From: Rotaria sordida
Lineage: Eukaryota; Rotifera; Eurotatoria; Philodinida; Philodinidae
Length of the DNA: 64,000 nt
Assembly: GCA_905250125.1 (NCBI GenBank)
Contig: CAJNOL010000564.1
Location: 934-64,933 of the forward strand
Direction of reading: 5' to 3'
Positions 25,116 through 33,700 of the stretch are shown piece after piece (position 1 is the stretch's first letter; each line of letters starts with the position of its first letter). Below the pieces are notes generated by a model. That model did not search any database. It was not told the DNA's origin and worked only from the letters and a program-made list of their open reading frames with translations. A program made the position numbers and the translations under genes.

Positions 25116-25710
25116 TATTTGCATTTAAGTCGACGATGTCAGGCGTCCAATCTGAGTGTGCGTCTGTCAATATGAGAGTAGAGCAGCTCAATAACTACAC
25201 CTACACCTGCTAATCGAGAGTGTTTTTATGGTCTTTCTACTGACGTCTACGTTCGTTATAAAAAAATGTCGAATAATGTCATAATTGTTTAGTTTATTTC
25301 CTTCTCTTTAAGACAAGATTTCTTCAGTAAAATTTTGATATTGTTCAGAAAAATGCGTCAATGAAAAGGAAAGATAATAAACATATCAGTTTTTAATTAA
25401 TCTTATCCATTAAAATAAACCACATAGATTTTCTTTTATTTCAATTCTTTATTTATAGTTGATCATCGATAAATAATAATAAAATATATTATTTTACCCC
25501 TTCTTTGCTTTTACATCAAATAAATCCCCCAAAAGCATAAAAACACTTTTATTTTTTGTTTAAATGTACAAATAAAACTTTCATATACACAACAAAAGCT
25601 TATAAAGAAAAAGATTTACCCTATATAATAAGTAGATCGAACAATAATTATAAATAGTCAATTAGATCTATATAGCACCAAATGGTACAAAAAATTAAAA
25701 GCATTTGTCT

Positions 25711-26229
25711 CTATGTTTCTTCAATTGGTTCACTTTGTCGTACATTTGATATACTACTCGATGTACGACATGATTTTGTTCTCATATCGGGCATTGATCG
25801 TAAAAGATTTTGAAGTGACCATCGTAAACTAGGTGGATCAAAATAAGACACAGGTTTGTCTCGTTTTTTTCCTGGTGGATGCCAAATAGGTTCTTGAATA
25901 GTTTTTTCTTTTCTTTTTTCTGGACTAAGTGATGTTGGTCGTTTTTGTCGATAAGGTCCAGTTGGTTGCCATATAGGTTCAGATTGACATGGTTGTTTTC
26001 GAGCTTCAGGTGATAGATAAAGACGAAATGGAGGCGGACGATATTTACCAGATGGTTGCCATTCTTTATTACCAGCAATTACGCCAGAAGCAAAACGTAA
26101 ATATTGTTGAATAGAAAGTGGAGGAGTACTTTGTATCCGATAATTATTTTTTACAGAATTCTTTAAAATATGTTCATCTGAACGACGTGTTGTTGAAGAC
26201 CATGGACGACCCGTGTTTGTTGTTGCCAT
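25711..26229 (-). CDS. Unrecognised Pro/Arg-rich protein with W-x-P-x-G triplicate (172 aa)
   Basis: Single-exon ORF with a clean ATG and no signal peptide or membrane helix. The middle holds three copies of a roughly 27-residue unit built on Trp-x-Pro-x-Gly: KEWQPSGKYRPPP, PIWQPTGPYRQKRP and PIWHPPGKKRDKP, the first two followed by SLSPE-like or LYLSPEAR segments. The C-terminus is Ser/Arg-rich and ends PIEET. The regular spacing and conserved Trp, Pro and Gly indicate selection on the protein, probably a filament- or microtubule-binding repeat, but that is inference and I know no family match. It is followed downstream by the 24621-25115 element and preceded, 418 bp away on the same strand, by the repeat protein at 26647-28485. 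Confidence 0.75.
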   Translation of the reverse strand: MATTNTGRPWSSTTRRSDEHILKNSVKNNYRIQSTPPLSIQQYLRFASGVIAGNKEWQPSGKYRPPPFRLYLSPEARKQPCQSEPIWQPTGPYRQKRPTSLSPEKRKEKTIQEPIWHPPGKKRDKPVSYFDPPSLRWSLQNLLRSMPDMRTKSCRTSSSISNVRQSEPIEET

Positions 26230-26646
26230 GTAATTTGCTATTTATTTATAAAACATTAGGATTTTTTATCGATTTGCTTGAGCTCTTATGTGTATTCAAT
26301 AAGAGACCTTTATGATGGTTGATGTGATTGGAATATTTTTCGTTCTCTTTTTCTTCTTTTTTTTCCATTTATTCACATACTCTCACGTGAACAGAACAAT
26401 TATAATTATTTTACAAAGTCTTTTACTTTGTGGATGTTTTTTTTCTATAAATGTAGAAGTATGTAATATAATGATTACTCCTTGAGAACAAAATGAGAAA
26501 CGAGCAGATATTTGGAAAAGAAAGAAAAAGAGAAAAAAACCAGAGGTGCCAACACAGCAAATGTTACTGAATTGTATCAAAATGTTGCATGTCTATGTCA
26601 AAATTAATCGTTTTTCTTTTTCTTCTGTTAAGTAGAAAAAAAGCAT
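26230..26646. other. Short intergenic spacer between two minus-strand genes
   Basis: About 417 bp of A+T-rich sequence. No ORF of quality. It must hold the 3' end of the repeat protein gene and the 5' flank of the 172-aa gene. Confidence 0.5.
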
Positions 26647-28485
26647 TTAAACAAATGTTGACGTCTTACAAACAATATCATTCGGAGACGAAACACTTGG
26701 TAGATTTAAATGAGTAGAAGTAGTATTTGAGAGACTATTAGAAGTTGTATTACGAAGAATTGATCTTGGCATTGTATTAGCCGATTGATGAAGATTTTGT
26801 GACGATGAATGTAATGAATATGATTTATTCATACGAGTATTGTCAATACCCAACGGATCAGTAGTAAAAGAATTAGAAGAAATTAAAGATGAAGATGAAA
26901 TATTAGGAGTTGATCCATGTGGAATAGAAAGTGGTAACATAGAACTATCACCCGAAAGATTATGCATAGTATTATAAGGTGTTATATTTGCTGAATGATA
27001 CGGACCAGTATCTGACGTAGTAGAAGATACAATACTAGTGGGATCATATCGTTGTGTACTTGTTGGATTCGATGATGTAAAACTAACTGAATGATAAGGT
27101 GTAATATTTGCTGGANNNNNNNNNNTACTAGCTGATTGATAAGGTGTAATATTTGCTGAATGATAACGTGGTATATTTTTTGGACTAGATGTTGTAATAT
27201 TAGTTGGATGATACGATGTAATATTTGCTGGAGGATAAGGCGTTATGTTTGCTGAACTAGATGATTTATTACTAGCTGAATGATAAGATGTTATGTTTGC
27301 TGGATGATAAGTCCTAATATTAGATGGTGTAAAAGTGGTTGAATTATATAATGCATTATTCGATGTATTTATCGGTTGAATATTTGTTGATGGATAAGGT
27401 TCTATATTTTTGATATTGATCTGAGAGATAGTTTGTGGATTATAGAGTGCATTAGTCGTTGTAGTATATTGTGATGTAACAGGTAGTGATGGTTGCATAA
27501 TAGCATTATTGGAAGGTAATGATGTTGGTTGTATTTGTGAAAGTGTAAGTCGTTGTACAAGATCTTGAACTTGTTGCATAAATGGACCTGGTGCAATTGT
27601 TAATGATGATGGTGGTGTTCTGACGTTTGTTGGTACATTGATTAATTGTGATTGTGCAGGAATTGGAACTGCAGGTTGGATATTTGCGATTTCACGAGCA
27701 TTTATTGTAGAATTGGAATGAATAATCGATAGAGTTTCATCACTAGGATTATTTATTTCAGCAGGATATACAATCGTATCAAATTTTGTACTAGCATTAG
27801 TTTGACTATTTGACAGATGTATAGATGGTAAATAAACAATTTGTTTTGGTAAATTTTCAATCATCTCTGCAGTTAGATTTGAAAATAATGCTAATGGATC
27901 AACAGAATTGTCAGCATATGTTATAAGTGATGATTGAGCTGGCGGCAAGCACGGATTAGATATTGGATTGGCAATTATGATATTTTGTTGCGGTTGTAGT
28001 AGTAGTGGTGATGATGATGGATCATCATATTCAATTCCATAACATGATGAGTGACGTTTTCGATGTCGATGACGTCGAACACGTTCAATTTCTAACACTC
28101 GTTTTGGAGGTTCACACAAACCAAGTGTTGGCTGATAATCGAGTGGAATTGTAACTATTCGATGTCGTCCTGATGATTGATGATGACGATGTCGCCGTTC
28201 AATGACAATGTCTGGTGTGATTGGTCTTTGTCTACGTTTACGACGCCTTATTGGAGAAGTGGTTGATGTGAAAGATAATTGTGGTTGCGGTGCTACCATT
28301 GAAGATACTATATGGGATTGTTGACTTGACCGAGACCTGGGAGGTATAATAGGTCGTGGTGGAGGTGAAACATTTGTCCAAGGTACATTATATAATGCTA
28401 CTCTTGACCAAGGTCCATAATCACCCAGCATAGTTGATGCACTTGTATCGTAACCATCATTCGAAATGATTCTTGATGACAACAT
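26647..28485 (-). CDS. Large Ser/Thr/Pro/Asn-rich repeat protein, interrupted by an assembly gap (about 612 aa)
   Basis: Single long ORF from an ATG at 28485 to a stop at 26647, containing the 10-N gap at 27116-27125. The frame stays open on both sides with the gap counted as drawn, but the true length across it is unknown. The N-terminal 150 residues are rich in Arg/His (IRRRKRRQRP, ERRHRHH, RRHRHRKRH), nuclear-localisation-like. The middle is Gln/Pro-rich. The C-terminal third contains about ten degenerate copies of a 7-12 residue unit of the form (P/S)ANIT(P/S)YH. No signal peptide or helix. It looks intrinsically disordered; no family recognised. The gap sits in the tandem repeats, so a collapsed array is likely. 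Confidence 0.75.
   Translation of the reverse strand: MLSSRIISNDGYDTSASTMLGDYGPWSRVALYNVPWTNVSPPPRPIIPPRSRSSQQSHIVSSMVAPQPQLSFTSTTSPIRRRKRRQRPITPDIVIERRHRHHQSSGRHRIVTIPLDYQPTLGLCEPPKRVLEIERVRRHRHRKRHSSCYGIEYDDPSSSPLLLQPQQNIIIANPISNPCLPPAQSSLITYADNSVDPLALFSNLTAEMIENLPKQIVYLPSIHLSNSQTNASTKFDTIVYPAEINNPSDETLSIIHSNSTINAREIANIQPAVPIPAQSQLINVPTNVRTPPSSLTIAPGPFMQQVQDLVQRLTLSQIQPTSLPSNNAIMQPSLPVTSQYTTTTNALYNPQTISQINIKNIEPYPSTNIQPINTSNNALYNSTTFTPSNIRTYHPANITSYHSASNKSSSSANITPYPPANITSYHPTNITTSSPKNIPRYHSANITPYQSASXXXXPANITPYHSVSFTSSNPTSTQRYDPTSIVSSTTSDTGPYHSANITPYNTMHNLSGDSSMLPLSIPHGSTPNISSSSLISSNSFTTDPLGIDNTRMNKSYSLHSSSQNLHQSANTMPRSILRNTTSNSLSNTTSTHLNLPSVSSPNDIVCKTSTFV
26980..27340 (-). repeat. Coding tandem repeats around the N gap
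   Basis: Degenerate 21-36 bp units encoding (P/S)ANIT(P/S)YH-like sequence occur on both sides of the 10-N gap at 27116-27125. On the plus strand they show recurring GTAATATTTGCTG and GAATGATAAGGTG words. Repeat structure probably caused the gap, and the copy number here is unreliable. Confidence 0.75.
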
Positions 28486-29499
28486 TTTTCTAGTATTCTT
28501 TATAAAAATAGATGCTAGTGCACAACGTCATTTTTTTTTGCAATTGAATATTTTTTCTTGTCTGCAATTATGAACGATGTACATCATTTTAGGTAGCTGC
28601 ACATGCATGACAAGGCTATTGCCGTTCGTTTTTTTTTCTCACATCATCAGACAAAAACCTTCAATAAAAAAATCATTTAAGGCAATGAACAAAAAGGACA
28701 AATTGGTAGGCAATGTGTGACAGGTTACGCCACTTGAATAAAATTTTTTCTATTGTGTATCTATTTAAGGTATACCAAAAGTAATGACGAAGGTATTTTA
28801 GTTCCTTATAGAACACTTAAAGAAAGTTTTGCTCTATATGATCTCATAAAAAAAACCAATGCTCTGTATTTCTCTTATGTTTGATCATTCTTCAATTAAT
28901 ATTATAATAGTGAAATTTCAATCAGAGTTGTGTCTTATGATGTGTGATGATAATATTTGATCACATTTTATTTTTGATATGTATCTTTTTCTTGATATTC
29001 TCTTTGTTTTAATGCCTAACCACCTATGGAGTCATCCATAAATCATGAACTTGTTTATAATACGATGCAACGATTTAAAATTGCTTAGTTTTTGTTTGAT
29101 TAAGTTGAATAACTAAAAACTACATAATGCTAGATCCAGAAAATTACTGGAATAAAAACTTAATGAACTTATTTTTCATATTTCTTTTTTGTTCTATTAG
29201 ACTTTTTATAAGAAATTAAAATATCTCCACCACTACTTTTGTTATGTCCTAAGAAGATCTTTCTATAGTATACAAAAATATGGTTTTGTGTTTTATTCAA
29301 TATTTCAAATTATTTTTACAAATTAAAAGTTCAAAAATCGAGAAAAAAATAGAATAAAATAAAAACGTTTAAAATATAAAATATTGAATACAACATTAAC
29401 TGAAAATTCTCTTCAATATTCAATTCAGTTATCATTAAAATATTAAATATCTATACACAATATTAAATTATAATGATAATAAAAACATATAATTATTAA
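28486..29499. other. Intergenic region
   Basis: About 1 kb of A+T-rich sequence upstream of the repeat-protein gene and downstream of the sterol desaturase gene. No ORF or RNA gene recognised. A splice-acceptor-like ATACTAG lies four bases before the repeat-protein ATG. Confidence 0.5.
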
Positions 29500-30429
29500 T
29501 CAATATTTTTTTTCTTTTGCATTATAAATAGCTGGCAATCGAAATGAACACATTAAACGATCCCAAAATGTAAAAAACTGTCCATAATTACAATCATAAT
29601 ATTGATGATGATCAGTATGATGTGCTGCACCATTAATTATTGATTGAAATAATTTTGGTACTGAATAATTTCCATCATGTATACTAACTGTCCAAAAATT
29701 AACAAACATAAAAAAAAATAAATAAGCTAATTTATGTAATGGAAATAAAAATACATATAAATGATATGGTGAACTTTGAAGAAAACCATCTAACCATTGA
29801 AATGCATGACTTGCAAAAGGTGTTGGAATAATCCAACGATGATGTAACTTATGTACATATTTATAAATAAGACGATGATGTAAACCACGATGAATAAAAT
29901 AAATTAACATATCCGTAAAAAATAAAAAACTACCAAATTCTTTTAAAAATGAAATAATACCTATTAGAAAATAAAATAAAATAAAAAACAAACAAACAAA
30001 CAATTAAATTTATTATTTACCATAAGAACGTTGTGAACTATCATATAATTTTGAATAACCACGTACTTCAAGTAAAAAAGTGGCTATAGTTGGAATACTC
30101 ATAAATGGAATGTTTTGAAGTGTAGCTATGATTTCTTGCCGAATTTGATTCTAGAAACAATCATTTATTAATATCAAGATAGAAAAAAAAAAGTTCAGAT
30201 CATCAATTAAATTTACTTTAAGAAATAATGGATGATTCATTTGTTGTTTATCGTATAAAAAGAAATAGCTAAAACCAGCCAAAATAAAATACAAAATAAC
30301 TGCATGAACATTAATCAATACAGTTAATGAAATTAATTGTCGAATAATATCATCTTCAGGCCAACCTTCCGTTGGATAGACATATGGTGTTAAAAGCCAT
30401 CGATCATAAATATTTAAAACAATATCCAT
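29500..30429 (-). CDS. SC5D: Lathosterol oxidase / sterol C5-desaturase (3 exons, 267 aa)
   Basis: Membrane di-iron enzyme of the ER that introduces the C5-C6 double bond into sterols. Exons 30429-30217, 30150-30021 and 29960-29500 total 804 nt in frame. The three histidine boxes are intact: HRGLHH (138-143), HKLHH (151-155) and HHTDHH (228-233). They lie in strongly family-like surroundings: IPTPFASHAF, GFLQSSPYH, NFWTVSIHDGN and YGQFFTFWDR. Hydrophobic helices occur in exon 1 and between the boxes. Length is slightly shorter than the vertebrate protein. If the animal takes up sterols rather than making them, it may act on dietary sterol; that is speculation. PUS1 ends 311 bp upstream on the same strand. 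Confidence 0.95.
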
Positions 30430-30739
30430 ATTATGTTTGAATTAAACTCGACAGGTACCAAAAGAAAAGAAGAAAACTCACGTGTTCTTCAAAAAAATTT
30501 TTTTTTTGTGTTCGAAAAATACTCTTGTCGTTTATCTAGCAAAAACAAAAGACATACGAACGTTCGTCGAACATTCTTTTCTTTATAAAGTTTAAAGATC
30601 AAATATTGGTCACACCACCATTTTCTTCATTGTTTTTTTCTTTTTCATTTATCACAAACAGTGAATATAAAAAGACACAAATGAAGAAAGAAAAAAAAAA
30701 CATCTAACAAGAAGAGCAAAAAAAACAGCAGAACTTTGT

Positions 30740-33700
30740 TTATTCATCACCGCCATTTTCATCATCATCATCGTCCAACTAAAATAAATATATATTATAA
30801 AAAAATTAAATAATAATAAATCTATTCATTATTCTTCAATTTTAATCAACTGAAATAAATAAATAAGCAAAAATATACCTTCCCAGAGCTTTCCTGTTGC
30901 TGCTGCAAGAGATACAATCCTCGACCGACGCCAGTATATGCTCCCGGAGGATAAAATGGTAAAAGTCGATCAAAATGATGACATGGTAAAAATGAAAGCC
31001 ATTTGAACATACTGAGATTTTATAAGTCAAGGAACAACATAACACGAATGAAACGTTTTTTTTTTTTTGTTTCTCTTTATTACTAATCCTCATATATTCG
31101 AAAAAAATTCTTTTGAATTATTATATAAAATACATACCTCATTCATTAAAGTATTATCGAGTATTTTTTGCACAAAAGGTAAATGACGTAGACGTCCGAG
31201 TAATGTGGGAATAATATAAGTAACAATCGAGAAATATGGACTGGTATGTTCATAGCGTGAAAGCATCGGACCGAAAAAAAGCCATGAAAACATACTGTGT
31301 TAAAAGAGAGTTAAGGAGAACAAAAAAGACGGACTGCGGGTATATACATATATATATATATGTGAATGTGTTTTATTTTTCGTTCGAGTAGACAAGATTA
31401 ATTTGAAAAATCATTCTTACCGTTGAATTTATTTTTGTTCTAACTTTTTGAAAGACAATCTGATAGGGAAATGAAAGACGCCAATCGATCTCACTATTCA
31501 TTGAAGAAAATGAATGAACAATTAATCGCTCCAAATAGGCCAACATACTGATTCACGGGAAGGAAAAAAAAGTCAAGGAAATACAAAAAGACCTGAACTA
31601 TTAAAAACTCTGTTAAAAATTGCTTTATATATATATATATAAAAAGGATACGATTTATCGGTGATTTCTTTTTTGATGATGTGTGGAATAATAATATCTT
31701 CTTTAAATTTTTTTATTTCAGTCTAGAAACAACAAACAAGACATATTTTATTAAAATTTCTAATAATTAAAAAACAAAACATACTTCAGCTTGTTCCCAT
31801 GTTAATGCTTCATGTTGACCATCTTTTCCAAATTTTTTATCATATCGATCATAATGAAGCTAAAAAAAAAAACATATTAAAGATTTTACTTTGGAGAATA
31901 AATATTAGAAATTTACTTTTTCAAGTACAAGACCAAGTGGTGGTGCTTTTGGTACATCAATCTAGAAATATATTTACAACATATTGTAATACAAAAATTT
32001 CTTAGATTTTTTAATTTTCATTTTGAATTCTTCTATAATCTACATATCATTTTAAGTTTTGAGAATTTCATTATGAGAATGATTCTACTCGGATTATTCA
32101 ACAACGTAGTTATCAGAAGTCGTTTTTCTACGAAAATAGATCAGATGATTTGGTTATTTGTATTAAAAAGAACTCGTGCGAAGACATAAACATCATATCC
32201 AATCAAAGGTCTTGATGTGGAATGGTAGTGGAGTGGATGATTATCCTCCTCCCACTTTTAAAGTCATTTCTACGAAAATTTTGAGATGTTGTCAAAAAAA
32301 TGTCTACCAATTTTTTTTATCCCTATAACTTGTAAAAAAACAACTGTTCGAATATCCTTTTGCATATTTGTATACGCTTTCCTATATAAGTTTGTGGTGT
32401 ATGTGAGATAATTACATATCAAAGATATGAAGTAGTTCAATAGGAAGAAAAATACTTGTATCTTTCGGCTATCTTGTAGTATACGGTGCTGCCTAGCGAC
32501 CGACTCATTTCAATCGCTTGAGCTCTTCATACACACTGATTAATCACATACTGGGCGCGAGATCAGGTGTATGTCGCAACGTAATCAGCATGTTATTGGA
32601 CAGAGAATCCGAGACAAATAGTAGTCAGTGACTTGTCCAAGGTCATTCCAGAATTGACGATACCGACGTTTGAACACAAAGTAGTTCAATAAACATCATT
32701 ACCGAGGATAGCGATAAAGTTCTCTTCCAATTTATCATTACAGAATGTCTTGTAAACATATATGAGTACGACTCAATGTACCCAGACAAAAAAGTTTCGT
32801 TTGTACTTAAGCTCTATCTAAAACCTATGATGCAGATATCACCTATAAAGTGAAAAGCGCGATTTTGGCAGAGCAATCGCCAATTAATTGACGATTTCAT
32901 AACAACAAGAATGGTTGATTAATTCCGTAGAGCATTTTATTTGATATTTTGTATTTTCAAATATTAAAGTAAGCAGTCTCTAATAAGAATGACTTCAAAA
33001 CTAATTTTAGAATTAGATAGTTTTTTTTTACATTCTGAAGATTCGTACCAAAATATTCATTTCAGCTAATACAGAACTAAGGAAGACAATCCTCTATTTG
33101 TTTTACATTCGAATAATCTTATTTTACTGCAAAAGTTATTCAAAATTGTGCAGTAGGATGTTAGATGTAAGGCATAGGTTTTTTTATCTTCAAGGGTGAA
33201 GAAAAAAAAATATTTTATTAAATCTCTGTGAATCAACAAAAAATCAAAATATTTTAGAAAAGATTCGACATCAAGTTCATAATCGTCAAGGAAAAAACTG
33301 AATAATACAGTAAGTGATACTTATATCTATCTAAATTTCTCGACAAGCTTTTCTTTTTCCAGTATTATCTTTGACAAACATCATGCCATATTCTCTTTGA
33401 TACTTTTAGTATAGATTGTAAAACTTCATGATCATCATTACCATATATATGCGACTTATCACATATCAAACTGATGACAATCGTTAGTCAATACAACTAT
33501 CGGAAAGCGTTTGAGTAGAACATAAATTATAAGTCATTAACGAATCGTGATTTTCACTACATAGGAAGCCAGTAATATCTTTAGAAAGGTTTTTTTGACT
33601 GCTAAATTACATTCTTTCACATCAAGATACATAAGAGATAGAACGATGATCTATTACTTTTGTCTTGTTGTCTAGATTTTAGTTTAGATATATATTTACT

